This document shows positions 46,450 to 58,339 of a stretch of 64,000 nucleotides of DNA, one piece after another. Positions within the stretch are counted from its first letter, which is position 1. Each line of letters opens with the position of its first letter. This DNA comes from Metallyticus violacea (taxonomy: Eukaryota > Arthropoda > Insecta > Mantodea > Metallyticidae). Both the position numbers and the translations under genes were made by a program. The notes beneath the pieces are model-generated. The model had not been told where the DNA came from. It did not search any database and was given only the letters and a program-made list of their open reading frames with translations. The DNA is taken from contig CM060831.1 in the NCBI GenBank assembly GCA_030762175.1, positions 82,219,501 to 82,283,500 on the forward strand, in the 5' to 3' direction.

Positions 46450-47741
46450 CGAGGTGTGATCAAAAAATAACGGGAATATTCGTGTTTCTTAAATAATCTT
46501 TATTTATTCATCAACATCAATTCTGTCCCCTTCAATGTAATCCCTCCGGATATAACACACTTGTGTCAGCGCTTTTTCCAATCTTGGAAGCACTTCTGGA
46601 ACTCACTTTTCGGTATGCCCTTCAGCGATTGTGTTTTTACCTCATCATTGGTGGCAAAACATCGTCCTTTCATGGTTTTCCTCAGTCTCGGGAATAGAAA
46701 GAAGTCGCAGGGTCCCATGTCCGGTGAATATGGAGGCTGAGGTAACAGAACGGTTTTGTTTCTTGCCAAAAACTCAGGAACAAGCCGTGAGGTGTGAGCA
46801 GGAACGTTATCTGATGCAATTTCCACGAGCGGTTTTGCCACACGTCCGGTCGTTTTCGTCGGATTGCATCAGCAAACGGCGCATTACTTCCAGGTAGTGT
46901 TCCTTATTGACCGTACGACCATATGACAGAAACTCATGATGCGCTATGTCATTGAAATCGAAGAGAACAGTGAGAAGAACCTTCACATTTGATCGAAATT
47001 GTCGACTTTTTTTTTTTTTTTTTTTTTTCGGTCTTGGCTCTTCAGGCAGCTTCCATTGAGACGATTGAGCCTGGTTTCGACGTCATACCCATATACCCAT
47101 GTTTCGTCACCGGTTATGACCTTTTCAAGAAGTTCTGGATGGTTGTTGACCTCATTCAGCAATTCCTAAGCGACGTCTATGCGACGCCGTTTTTGCTGAA
47201 ATTCAGCAATCTCGGAACAAACTTTCATGCCCAAAACATCCGAAAAATTTGTTTGGCATGAACCAAATGATATACCGACATCATCAGCAACCTCTCTGAT
47301 ATGATTCGGCGATTTTCCAGAATCATTTTCTTCACTTCTTCGACGTTGTCGGCGGTTATTGATGTTCTAGAACGGTAGTCATCTTCAACGTCTTCACGGC
47401 CCTCTTTGAAACGTCTGTACCACTCGTAAGCTCTTGTCTTCCTCATAGCAGATTCGTCAAAAGTCACAGTCAACATTTGGAATACTTTGTTGCTCTTTAT
47501 TCCATTTTTCAAGCAAAATTTAATACAAATTCTTTGGTCCATCTTTTTCGAAAGTAAAAAATCGCGGTGTACGCTCAAGACATGCCTCCTTTTTGACTAT
47601 CAACAATGAACTAAACATTCAAAACAGCTGAAAACGCCCAACTTGATCAGAAACATGTGTACCAAGAAGCTACAACAAAAAAATTGAAAATCGGATTAAT
47701 GAAGCTCGCGAAAAAAAAATGTCATTTTTAATCACACTTCA
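46450..47741 (-). mobile_element. Mariner transposon, third family (M3), near full length, broken
   Basis: Inverted ends CGAGGTGTGATCAAAAAATA (left) and TGAAGTGTGATTAAAAATGA (right, complement) next to TA. The transposase starts near 47530 (MDQRICIKFCLKNGIKSNKV), with RAYEWYRRFKEGREDVEDD (linker between the two HTHs), then frameshifts. The C-terminal frame 46566-46841 has NVPAHTSRLVPEFLARNKTV, YSPDMGPCDFFLFPRLR (third Asp) and IPKSEFQKCFQDWKKR. The second catalytic Asp position reads Ser-Asp-Asn. An A22 run (47007-47028) breaks the frame at the conserved PRPKK codons. Confidence 0.93.
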
Positions 47742-48829
47742 TATTATAGGGGAAAAGTATATATACTCATATTTGTTTATTATCTTGTTCGAATAATAAA
47801 AAATGAACCTAGATAAAGGTAAAACATTATTTACTGAGGTTGTATGCTTTCACTCCTTGAGCAAAGGTTTTCACGTGAGGAACTTCCAGATTTAAGCTAC
47901 ATTAGTTAAATTTATTATTTTATGTTTTTCTCTCTAAAGCCTCAAACACTTCAAAGCAGTTACTGTCATGCTAACAACACAAGAAGCTGCACGCTGAGGG
48001 ATTTTGTGATGATATGTAAAACGGCTTTTTACCCATGACAAGATATCCAGTAGCTATGTGTTTATTTATGTTACTGCGCTACGCTTTCCTTGAATATAGC
48101 CAACTTTCATCACTTACAAGTGGAGCTCTAATAGATGGGTGTAGCTGTAACAACTTTGAAAATAAAACGCTTAGGTTAGAAGACATTTCGTAGCATGTGG
48201 ATAAAGGAAAATATGGACGTCATAATGGCTTTATAACCAATGAGAGTTTTTTTAGAAGTTCATTCAGTAGGCGCATTCTTTTTTAAATGGGCTTATAAGT
48301 TTTAAGAAAAAACATTTAATGGCATCAAGAATATTCATCAGGAAAAAACTGAAGTTATGAGCTAACGAATACAATTTTCAGCGTGTATAAGTAGAAACAA
48401 ACGAAGTGCTGAAAGCGGCTGTACGGCTTTATGCTGTACTACTTGCACGTTATAGATAAAATGTTGGTCATCATTCCATAAGTTCGACATTCTCATTCCG
48501 AGAGACAATTTTAAATTCAAATTAAAGGATACAAGGGGGAAAAAAGGGCCCAGGTTTTACTTTTTTACAGGAATGTAATTAGAAGTTTAAAAACGCTACA
48601 AAATTAAGTATATTAGACATATAGAAACAAATTTTTCTAGAATAATTCATAAGGTAGTTTTCTAACAGAGCCTTCTTTTGAATAAGTGTTATTTGTTTAT
48701 GTTAACTAACAATAAAAAGTCAATATACACAAACTTGTAGATAAAACAATCTAAGTCCAATAACTATATTATGGAATATACTAAATTAGATATAGACATT
48801 TGCTATGTATATTGTTGATTGTGTATATT
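47742..48829. other. No recognisable gene
   Basis: About 1.1 kb of AT-rich intronic DNA with no match. Confidence 0.45.
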
Positions 48830-49290
48830 TATTTAGTATATTGTAATTGTTTTTAAATAATAAATTTGTTTTATGAACATCATCTTCTTAAATACACAAT
48901 GTAACTCGAAACGTTCTATTATTTCTCTCTATTTTAGTGAATGTAAAGATGATATTAAGGGCTTAGTTCATAAACATGGTTACATTTAAAAATGTTTAAA
49001 AATACCTACATGGTTTAGCTTTGTCTATCAGTGGTCATATATTTCATTTAATTAACAGTATATCATTAATTTTTGAGTTTAATCTCAATAATAATAACTT
49101 TTAAAATGTGGTTTCTCTTTTGCAAGAATTCTAACCTAATTCCTCTAATACCACAAAATAACGCCATAACTTGTTTCATATAATTAATTAATAATGCCGT
49201 AATTTGGATTTTATAATTTTTTTTAAAGTTACTCTATTAGATGAGCAATTCGCTTAGTTTACGCAGCTCCTGCATGGCGGACTTTTTGTT
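48830..49290 (+). repeat. Repeat D, copy 3 (3' part only)
   Basis: It has the same 3' third as D copy 2, including CTTAAATACACAATGTAACT, CATAAACATGGTTACATTT and AATTCGCTTAGTTTACGCAG. The tandem array is absent. It sits in the nau intron. Confidence 0.83.
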
Positions 49291-49374
49291 TGTTTTGTTT
49301 TTGTACCCTAGCGTCGTTTTACTTTAATCTTATTCTTTCCGTATAAAAAGTTCCTTTGTAATCAGAAATTACAT

Positions 49375-49875
49375 TAACTGTAACTGTGATATGCTTCCGG
49401 GCTGGTGGACTTGAAGATTCCAGACGTTTCGTCTGTAATTACGGCAGACATCTTCGGTGGCGTGGAGGATCCCCCTCTCATGTAACACAGCATCTGAAGA
49501 GCTGACTATCAGAGTCGCCTTATTTATACTGCCAGCGTTCCCCGCTGATTGGTCCGGACCGGACGGCGGCCTGTAGGGTGGTGAGTGGAGCCTGACTTCT
49601 CCTATGCTGCTGCTCTCTTGTGATAGGCTCGCTGTGTTTTGTGTAGTACTTTGTTACCGGTTGCTGGAAAACAGTTACTGTTCAATTTTTGAGCTTCTTC
49701 TCTCCTGTTGAAATTGTTGGGGTGTTTGTGGATTTCCATCGCTTCTCGCTGTAGTCTTGCATGTTAATGTGTTATAGATGAGAGAATGCTGGTATCCCGA
49801 GACTTGATGATGTGATCTCCCTCCGCTTCGATGGCATTTTCTGCTACCAGTGATTTATCTACATGACCTAGAAGT
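49375..49875 (-). mobile_element. Penelope-like element C-terminal tail
   Basis: The minus strand codes GHVDKSLVAENAIEAEGDHI, IIKSRDTSILSSIT, then REAMEIHKHPNNFNRRE, and closes with SSSPPARKHIT-like sequence. The H-x-DKS-x-VAEN, REAxEIxKHPNNFNRE pattern belongs to the GIY-YIG endonuclease end of Penelope-like retroelements in arthropods. A stop replaces a residue after SSITH. Only this end is present; the reverse transcriptase is missing. A G12 run follows at 49885-49896. Confidence 0.82.
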
Positions 49876-50193
49876 TACATGTTTGGGGGGGGGGGGTTGT
49901 ATCACAGTTAAAACGACTTTTTTAAGGACAGCATGGAATTTTAAACCTATATACATCTGTGTTTTTTAATTAATAAAATCAATGCATAATGTAATATCAG
50001 TTATTCTTGTATATTTTTTCGCTGTTGTTTTTTTTTTTTTTTCCTTCTGTTTGTGCATTTCTTTAACATAACTTAAATATGAAATACAGTCATAAAATCT
50101 GTAGAATGTTTTAAGAAAGTTTGAAATCTATTATAATCTCACATTCTCGACAAATGAATGAATTGTATTTGTTTGGTGTGTATGAAAGAGAAC

Positions 50194-50417
50194 GAATAGT
50201 ATTTAACGCCCGTTTTTGCTACCGAGGCACCACAGGCGATGGACGCTGATGATACATGAAATGAAATGATATATTGGGAAAGGATTTATTTTTAAGGAAG
50301 GAAACGTTCCAGGCCTAAGTTTAGGGAACCTCTCCGGCATTTGCCATTTATGAGGACTGAGGAAAACCTGGAAAAAACCTCAGTCAGGGAGGACGGTCCT
50401 GGTGGATTCGAACCCCA
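50194..50417 (-). repeat. SINE-B copy 7, headless, with 10-bp TSD
   Basis: The body and B-box start are present, but it ends at AACCCCAC before the A-box, so it is 5'-truncated. It is flanked by ATGAAAGAGA at 50182-50191 and 50419-50428. Confidence 0.92.
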
Positions 50418-50976
50418 CATGAAAGAGAGAGCGAGAGACTGAAATAATTTTTTGTGAATACTGGTGGAGTGGATTAATGTGAAAGTTGCGTCATGGTTAA
50501 TCTATCTCATTCGTTGTGGACAGCGAGGTGAAATTTCAAGATGAAAGAAATGGCAAGTCCTGACATGCGCATTTAATCCGCTGAAACGTAAGAAAACGCA
50601 ATATTAATTTAGAGTCATCGCTGTATTACGGTGAAAGGTAGTACAGCTTGAACAATTTGGAAAGGTTTAAGAAAGATAATGTTTTTGTAATGGTAGCAAT
50701 GTTGTGATATGTTTTCTCAGGACACAATGACTAACAATGTTTTGATCAGAGAAAAACATTTAGAGAGAAAAGCCTATTGCAATCCGTAAACTGTTCCGTT
50801 TTACGGATCTCAGAATTTCCATACATTTCTTCAATTATAAATCTTACAATCATATGGCATGCTGGATGCATTTAAAGTGAAATATTAGACGACATTAGCT
50901 TAACAGTTATATATTCTTTATGGTCATGTTTGAATAGCTATTTGAACAAAGCGAAGCATTTCAACCGGGTTTAGTT
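50418..50976. other. No recognisable gene
   Basis: Intronic; no match. Confidence 0.4.
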
Positions 50977-51280
50977 GGTCCTGGTGGTGTAGTGGTAACC
51001 ATACTTGCCTCTGAGCCCAAGATCATGGCTTCAACCCGGCCTCGATCGATGGATTTTTCGGGCGTAAAAATCCTAAGTATGGCTTCCTTCGGAAGGGAAG
51101 TAAAGCCGTGGGTCCCGTGTCGTACATTTACGGCACGATAAAGAACCTCAAGTCTGAAAGAAGAGGCCTCTGAGCAAAATTTGTCGGTTGTTTCACGTCC
51201 TGAGTTGAATGGGACGCTGATGACCTGAGGTGTTAAAGAGCGTCCTTAAATAAAACGAATATAAAAAAAAAAAAAAAACA
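50977..51280 (+). repeat. SINE-A copy 10, full length with A tail
   Basis: Head GGTCCTGGTGGTGTAGTGG, complete body and terminus CGTCCTTAAATAAAAC followed by an A16 run. It is only 45 bp from the donor site of nau exon at 51325, in opposite orientation to that gene. Confidence 0.94.
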
Positions 51281-51324
51281 AGGCGTCTCAAAGAAAGTCA
51301 AAGATAAAACATACAAGAACACAC

Positions 51325-51583
51325 CTTGCGCAGTCTCCTTCGCTCCCGCAGCGTTGCAGCCTTTCTGCGATCCACGGTGACGGTCTTCTTCTTGCAAGCC
51401 TTGCAGGCCCAGAGCAGACAGCGGCGAGGTCCATGGTGGGAATCAAGCCCTCCAGGGGGTGCCAGCACATGTTGATGTTGCTGTTGTTGTGTGTCCTCCG
51501 AGGATTCGGACTGTACAGCCTCCTCGTCTTCACCACCCCCATCCTCGTCGTCTTCAACATCTCCTTCTTGCTGCTGCTCGGTT
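51325..51583 (-). CDS. nau: nautilus/MyoD bHLH factor, basic-region exon
   Basis: An internal exon of 259 nt that codes an acidic, Glu/Gln-rich segment ([27 protein letters not shown]), then [12 protein letters not shown] (the Cys-rich motif just before the bHLH in MyoD proteins), and the basic region [17 protein letters not shown]. The Ala-Thr pair in RRKAAT and the Lys at its end are the residues that define myogenic specificity in this family. The frame is open for 86 codons after one leading base. It ends at AAG with donor GTGTGT. The left border is a TTGTTCTGCAG acceptor at 51584, so at least one upstream exon with the initiator codon exists; I could not find it in 51.6-64 kb. Drosophila Nau shares HVLAP and the Cys-rich motif. 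Confidence 0.92.
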
Positions 51584-51870
51584 CTGCAGAACAAGTACCA
51601 ATGACTGAGTACACAGTAGAAGCGGCCACTAGTAACACACACTCTGCTTTAGGATGCGGTCATTGTACATCCATGTATAGGTAAAGTTTGTTTACTCCTG
51701 TAATGTTTCTGTCTGATAAAATACCCACATCGTTATGTAATGTTCATTATGCAATAAACCTGCATGAGATAAAGAAACGGTTAAGGTGGGAGTGTGCTAA
51801 TAAGTTGTCATTCTCTCATAATAGACTGGAGACATCAAAAGAAGATCATACAAAAAGATGCGATATTAAA
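51584..51870. other. nau: No recognisable gene (nau upstream intron side)
   Basis: A polypyrimidine tract and AG precede the exon at 51583 on the minus strand. Otherwise nothing was matched. Confidence 0.4.
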
Positions 51871-52058
51871 GGATTTTTTTTAAAGGAAGGAAACGTTCCA
51901 GGCCTAAGTTTAGGGTACCTCCCCGGAATTTGGCATTTATGAAAACCAAGGAAAACCTAGAAAAACCTCAACCATGGAGGACGGTCCTGCCGGGATTCGA
52001 ACCGCAGACCTCCCGCTCACGCGTCCGTGCCTTAACGACCTCGTGCACCCGAGGCGGT
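51871..52058 (-). repeat. SINE-B copy 8, 3'-truncated
   Basis: Head (CCGCCTCGGGTGCACGAGGT on minus), B-box and body are present; the 3' end after the AAAAAAATCC block is missing. Confidence 0.9.
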
Positions 52059-52699
52059 ATAGATGAAATCTAACATCTTATTTACATCATATACATTATA
52101 ACTTATTTCTTTTCGTATTTTATTTATTTTATATTACTCTTTTTTATTTTCTGCTTAAAATTGTGGTATGCTGTAGTAAAGATGTATAATTTACCATTTA
52201 CATGTTCTATCTTTTAATAGCTGAATATTTACAGCACTTATTTCCAAAGAGGCGAATTGAAAATCTTTTTTTTTTTTTCTGTTATTTTGTAAAACCCAAT
52301 GGTCTTCTACAAGCTGTCATATTGCATATCCACTCTGTTCTCGTTACGTGTGTTGTATGTGTGTATTTCGCCCCTTACATTATAAATGGAAAAAAATTAT
52401 GAGACTTTCTAGAGCTGCAAATAGTGGTTAACAATGTTCAGTATTTTTAAAAGTGCATTCAATTTTTTTTTTTTTTTTAATTTTTAGCTTATGTGTTATC
52501 CTTGAACTACTGCTACCCCATAACCCTAATCTATGCCTAAAAATGCTTCGAAAGAATGAAACGTAAGCGATAGGACAAAATTTTAAGGACAGCTCTTTTT
52601 AGGTTTGTTAGTATAAATACAGTGTATGATAAATTAATACAAATAAAATCTATGTGAGGATAGACGCTTGTCAATTATCATCCAAAGAAATTTCACATT
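52059..52699. other. No recognisable gene
   Basis: AT-rich with several T runs. Confidence 0.4.
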
Positions 52700-53491
52700 G
52701 TCACAAGTAATATAACGAGACAGTCTGAGATTACCGATAAATTTATCTGGAAAGCTCAGATCCTCGAGTGATATTTATTAGGACTATTTCAGGAATAAAA
52801 CAAGAATTTAAATACAATTCCTCTAAACTTGGCTTACAAAATTGTAATAATTGTATATTTGTAATTAATCTTTTCAAGATTCTTGCGACACAAGAATGTC
52901 GATTGTCAATAATGCCAACAGAGTAAAGCAGAATGCGGGTTTAGGACTATTTCATGAATAGAATAAGAATAAAAGTGATATATATTTGAAATTCACAGAA
53001 TATCAACACTTGTATAAAATGTTATACTTATCAATGTCTAATCTATTCAGAAACAGTGATACTGAAATGAACAAAAGTGGGCAATTACTATCGCTACCAT
53101 TCGATTTTCTAATACCAACTGAGGAAAAAAAAAAAAAAGATGACATACAATGTCTATATTTTTCTTTGTATTTTTATCCTAATGATAAGATCAATTGACG
53201 CATCACCAAAACGCTCTGAAGAACCCTCCATTTTGCGTTATGATTGTTGATTGTTCATACTTTTTTTGCTATCAATAGCTCCCCACCGCCTCTAGCAAAA
53301 ATGGTTAGTGATGCGTGTTCAGGAGATATCGAGTTGGCTACACTGACCACAAGACAAATGCACGTCGCGTGATAAAACGGGCTTGATAAAATTGGCTCGA
53401 TAATTTTACTAAGTAATCGGGCTTTGATTGGACAAAATTCAAAATTTCGTTTCGTTTCATTGGTCGATTTTAAGATGACGTCACGTGAGTG
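52700..53491 (-). repeat. Repeat R, copy 4
   Basis: Minus-strand copy with the best-kept head, including perfect TGACGTCA (53476-53483) followed by CGTG, and CCAAT-like blocks. The ATGGAGGGTTCTTCAGAGCG start-like site is at about 53229. The far end GAGACAGTCTGAGATTACCG (on plus) matches R copies 2 and 3. Confidence 0.82.
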
Positions 53492-54204
53492 AAAAATTCT
53501 TTATAAACTAGCTTTTTTTTTTTTAATATATTACATACTTTCAAATGAGTGAACTAAAAGCAAACCTTACTTCATATGCCCTATGTAAAATCTGTCACAA
53601 AGATAAATACATTTAAAATAAGTCCTAAAGGGATATAAAATGCATCTTTTAAACTTGAAATGAGGGAAACATATACTTTATTTTCTCTACTTTACCGTCT
53701 TCTAAAAAGTTTGCGCGGCATCCTTGTCCGCGAAATGCTCCACAGACACCATTTAATTTGCCTGATTATCTAATAAGATATTTTTATGTTTTCCTTGAGA
53801 GCGAACACTTTCGACTGCTAGTACAAGTTTTAAAGTTAGCGTCCTCTCATTATTTAATTTAATGTATAAATGGCTCACTGCCAGCCCCATTTCTGTCAGC
53901 TTAATGGTCGCGTGTATGGCGAAACTTTTTTTAAGTGTATAACCACACGAAACAGATGAAGGCGTCGTATTGTTTATATTTAGCAATTTGATTTACTTTT
54001 ACACTAAAGTCCTAATTGGATGGAATTAAATATAGACAGATGAAAACTATAAACAATAATACCTAATAGTACATCTAGAAGACGATTTTTAGACGGAGTA
54101 AAAAAATAAAACGGCTTTATTATTTGACAGATTTACCAATGATCATAACAAGTAAATATTTTTACTACTAGTACTTAGGTGAGCATTGACAGCTGTGACG
54201 TCTT
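53492..54204. other. No recognisable gene
   Basis: Nothing matched; one 77-codon minus frame (53753-53986) is not recognised. Confidence 0.4.
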
Positions 54205-55340
54205 GAGTTCAATGACCGTCACATAGGAGCTGCGGAAACTAAGAGAACCCTTCGCCAATTAGAATAATTTTTAATAAAAATGAATATAAAATCCAAGTTA
54301 GGCCTTATTAATTAATGAAAGGAAATAAGTTATGGCATTACTGTATGGTATTAGGGGGAAAAAATTAGAATTCTTGCACCCTATGTGTATCACAAAAGAG
54401 AACCACATTTTAAGAATTATAATTATTATAATTGAGATTAAACCAAAAAAAAACAATTAATGATATTCTATTAATTAAGTTAAATATATGACCACTGATA
54501 GACAAAGCTATACTGTGTGAGTATTTTTAAATGTAACCATTTTTATGAACTGAGCCCTTGATATCTTTATATTCACTAAAACAGAGAAATAACACAAAGT
54601 TTCGAGTTACATTGTGTGTTTAGAAAGATGATGTACTAAGCAAATAAAAATAATCGAAAGCTACATCGATTTTTGTGGCATTTGAAATTTAATTTAAATG
54701 TTATTAACATGTAACGTAAATGTTTTCTGAAGGTTATTACAGAGCGCTCTTACATACAAATATAATTCTCAAACACATATTAGATTAATATTTCACATTT
54801 GCTATCTTCACGACGATGCTTCTGTTAAATATGAAACATATGCAACGTTGTATATACAGTTTATATGCTGAATTAATTTGTCCTTTAATTTTAAAACAGC
54901 ATAGAGAAAATTAAACGCAATAGCGCATTTTAAGTTTCACTTTTCAAGCATACCGTACTCCTAATGATCAATTTGTCCAATTTTCAGAAACTATTGTTTT
55001 TATTTGATTTAAATAAAGAATATAAAGAATATAAAGTATATAAAGAATGTTATTGTAAATAAACAAATATTGGTGCCGTTAGAGTGATTTTTAAATTTTG
55101 AGTTTCAGGAAAACCTCCACTCTAGTGGCTCGTTTCGAAAACTACTTTTATCAATTTATTATAAAGATTATAACTCCGTTTCGTCGAGAAACTGAGGATA
55201 ACACGCATCCCCAATGGATCAATTTTGCTGGTTAACAAACTCGACGAATCGTTTGTTAACTGATGGTTGTACGAGTTTTGTTGAGAAAAAACAAAAATTG
55301 CGACCGCTAGAGCGTTAACGAATATATATATATATAAAAT
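54205..55340 (-). repeat. Repeat D, copy 4, internal deletion
   Basis: The minus strand runs from GCTCTAGCGGTCGCAATTTT (55310) through ACAAACGATTCGTCGAG, one or two tandem units, the AAGAGCGCTCTGTAATAACC block (54742), the unique 3' third and the CGCAGCTCCTATGTGAC end near 54210. Most of the tandem array seen in copy 2 is missing. It starts beside an (AT)n run, as copy 2 starts beside a (TG)n run. Confidence 0.8.
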
Positions 55341-55415
55341 TCTGTTTTTTATTTCGGAAAATGTCAATATTATTTTTTAATAAATGGTGTTATTAGTATT
55401 AATGTTTTTTTTATT

Positions 55416-55699
55416 GATTTAATTATGGACGCTCTTTAACAGCTCAGGTCATCAGCGTCCCATTCAACCCAGGGCGTGAAACGGCCGATAAATTTTGCTC
55501 AGAGGCCTCTCTTTCAGGCTTGAGGTTCTTTATCTTGCCGTAAATGTACGACAGGGGACCCGCGGCTTTACTTCCCTTCCGAAGGAAGCCATACTTAGGA
55601 TTTTTACGCCCGAAAAAATCCATCGGTCCTGGCCGGGTTCGAACCCGCGATCTTGGGTTTAGGAGGCAAGTATGGTAACCACTACACCACCAGGACCGA
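55416..55699 (-). repeat. SINE-A copy 11, full length
   Basis: Complete with near-consensus head (CACCACCAGGACCGAC on plus) and B-box GGGTTCGAACCCGCG. Confidence 0.95.
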
Positions 55700-56017
55700 C
55701 AGTATTAATGTGTCCACCCTTGATTTTAAATACCAATTTCGCTCATTTGGGCATAGAGTCAATAAGTTTCTTACATATTTAACTTATTTCTGGATCATGA
55801 AAGCACACTTTTATCGTAGCAAAGATCGTCTTTTCGTTTGTATGCAGTCAAATTTTCCTCATTCGTTTCTTGACAATCGTCCAAAGTTCTGTGTACGGTT
55901 GAGATTCGGTGAATTTCCATGAAATGTGTAGATTTGAAGGGAAACAATTATTAGCACTGAATAACTTATAAAACTAAATTTACCTGCCTGTCCACATTAG
56001 TTCATATAAGATTATGG

Positions 56018-56078
<61 letters not shown>
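56018..56078. repeat. (GT)n microsatellite
   Basis: About 30 perfect TG units followed by a short TA stretch. Confidence 0.98.
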
Positions 56079-56081
<3 letters not shown>

Positions 56082-57810
56082 TATATATATAAAACATAGA
56101 GAGAGAATTTTTGTAGGTGCCTAGTAAGTAGGATCGATGTAGATTTGGACAGATTATTAAAAACGCTAACCATGGGTACAACCGCAATAGTTTACATTCC
56201 TTCGGAATTCGGTAAAATGAAGTAAACATGGAGATTATGTATTAATTCGTGTATTTTGTAATTTAATGTTACTCAGATTAATTAAAAGTTTTCAAAAATA
56301 CAACAAAAATTTATCCAATAACGGGAAAAAGTTTTTAAAGTAATTAACGATTTAAAGGGACGCCATGTTTGTTGTTTCACATGCAGTACGCTGCAAAAAA
56401 AAAAAAAATAAAAAAAAAATAAATGCTTCTTTGACCTTGCGCAAATTACAAGTGGGGCGTACAACTTTCTTTGTGTATTGATAAAGTTAAATCTGTTGTT
56501 GCTATCGGCTTACTTTGAGTAGCAATTGAGTCGCCACAATTTTTTTTTCCAGAGTCGTTGATAACATAACAATTGAGATGTCTTACCGCACCAATAATAT
56601 TTTACCTTCAGCCAGTAGGATTAGCAGCAGACAAACGTACAACTGGGGGAAAAGTTTATCGGTGTTATTGTTGGGATTTCGAGTAACGGTCATGTGGCGC
56701 CTCTTTTGATCTAGGCTGAGGTATACGATAATATTCTTGATACAAATACATTAGAGCGACTATTATCTACGAGTGATATTGGCTTAACAGTGATAAAGGT
56801 TATAATTATTGTTGTTATACCTGGTCGTTATTTCTATGGAAAATAACTGAAATTTAATTATATTATATTTAATAAATATGTGTACTTACTTTTTATTTTA
56901 CAAAAATTCTTCGTAACTAAAAAAGAAGAAGAAAGAAAAAGTGCTACAAATGGAGAACAGTTAAATTCTTCCACCACGCTAAGTTCATTAACAGAAGAAG
57001 GGATTTCTTTATAAAGAAATGTGCCTTACTCCCGGATGTAAGGACATTTGTACACATAAACAAACTATTGGTAACGCAAGCTATTTCATTTTAAAATCAT
57101 AGAGTGGGTCATGCTCAAAACATATAAAAACTTAAGTGGTCAAAAGGAAGATTTCTAATTAAAACAGCATCAAAAGCGATGAACATACAATAAGTAGCTG
57201 TAGTTATTAAAAGCGTAACTAGAACGATTATTTGGAACAGTTCCAACAGAGTCACGAAAACTTTGGAAAGGTGACAAGCAATGCATAACAGTTTTTACGT
57301 GTATGAAGATGCTCTTTTGTTGTTTGGCAATTGAAGCCTTTTCCAAATTTCAAATGCGCTCTTTTAAACTTGATCCTGTTTGCCAGCATTTACGACTAGT
57401 AGCATGTAAAACAGACAAGCCGTGCAGGGGAATGTAAGAACGGTTCAGAAATGTCCTTAAAACTGGAGTAGATAAGTTATTCATGATGTAGTGCTGCCTT
57501 ACTGTTTGTTACTCCGAGGAAAGGTTCCGGTTGTTCGTACTGAACACTAACAAACAGTAGTAAAATCGTATTTGACGTTTTACTCATTGAAAATGTATAT
57601 GTTTGCTTTATCACGGGCATGTGACAATAGAGAAGTCATCATAAATAAGTCTTGCCTGTTCAGTTACAATGACCCGTTTAGTTCATTTCTACACATAGTT
57701 TTAAAAAGCATAAAAATTCTCTACCAACCTCAAAAGCAGTTTCGTTAGTACCTTCCCGAATGAAAAAAACCAATGAAATTTAATGAATATATGAATACTA
57801 TAGACTTTTT
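56079..57810. other. No recognisable gene
   Basis: 1.7 kb of AT-rich sequence with A-runs near 56394-56421; no coding family, shared repeat or structured RNA seen. Confidence 0.45.
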
Positions 57811-58072
57811 AAATAGTGTTTAAAGTTCATTTTTACTGCTGAGGCACCACAGGCGGTGAACACTGGTCATATATGAGATGAAACTATATATAGGGAAGGA
57901 GTATTTTTTTTAAGGAAGGAGGCTTTCCAGACGTAAGTTTGTAGTACCTCCCCGGAATTTGCCATTTATGAGGACTGAGGAAAACCTGGAAAAAATCTGT
58001 CTGGTGGGAATCGAACCCCAGACCTCCCGCTCACGAGTCAGCTCCTTAACGACCTCGGTCACCCGTGGTGGT
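57811..58072 (-). repeat. SINE-B copy 9, full length with 10-bp TSD
   Basis: Head CCACCACGGGTGACCGAGGT, B-box, body and A-rich tail on the minus strand. It is flanked by TACTATAGAC at 57796-57805 and 58074-58083. Confidence 0.94.
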
Positions 58073-58339
58073 TTACTATAGACATAAAATCAAATTTGAT
58101 AAACGTTTCCATACGATATAGTCAACCGTTTCCATGTAATCAAACACAGAATAAATTTTAAGTATCTTTAGGAAAGAAAGTGCAGAATTTGCTTATTAAA
58201 TTTTACTGTTTATTTTTTTCATTATAGCACATTTTGTTTTCTTTGTGCTGTACGAAAATGAGTCATTAAGTAAGTGAATGTTTAAACACAGCAATAGTAG
58301 TAAGATCTACAGGCGGCAAGAAGCAGTTATAAGATGTAT

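Larger units (their letters stand above)
39048..51324 (-). other. nau: nau intron (12.3 kb) within the bHLH domain
   Basis: It lies between donor AAG|GTGTGT at 51325/51324 and acceptor CCAATAG|GTG at 39048/39047. It is phase 0 and splits the conserved Lys-Val pair that ends the basic region. Within it are E copy 3, a LINE fragment, Tc1/mariner and hAT remnants, an M3 mariner, repeat D copy 3, a Penelope-like tail and six SINEs. No other coding exon of this gene was recognised inside. Confidence 0.85.

Noticed and set aside
56018..56078. Long GT run as a regulatory Z-DNA element
   Set aside because: Ordinary microsatellite; nothing in the sequence ties it to a gene.
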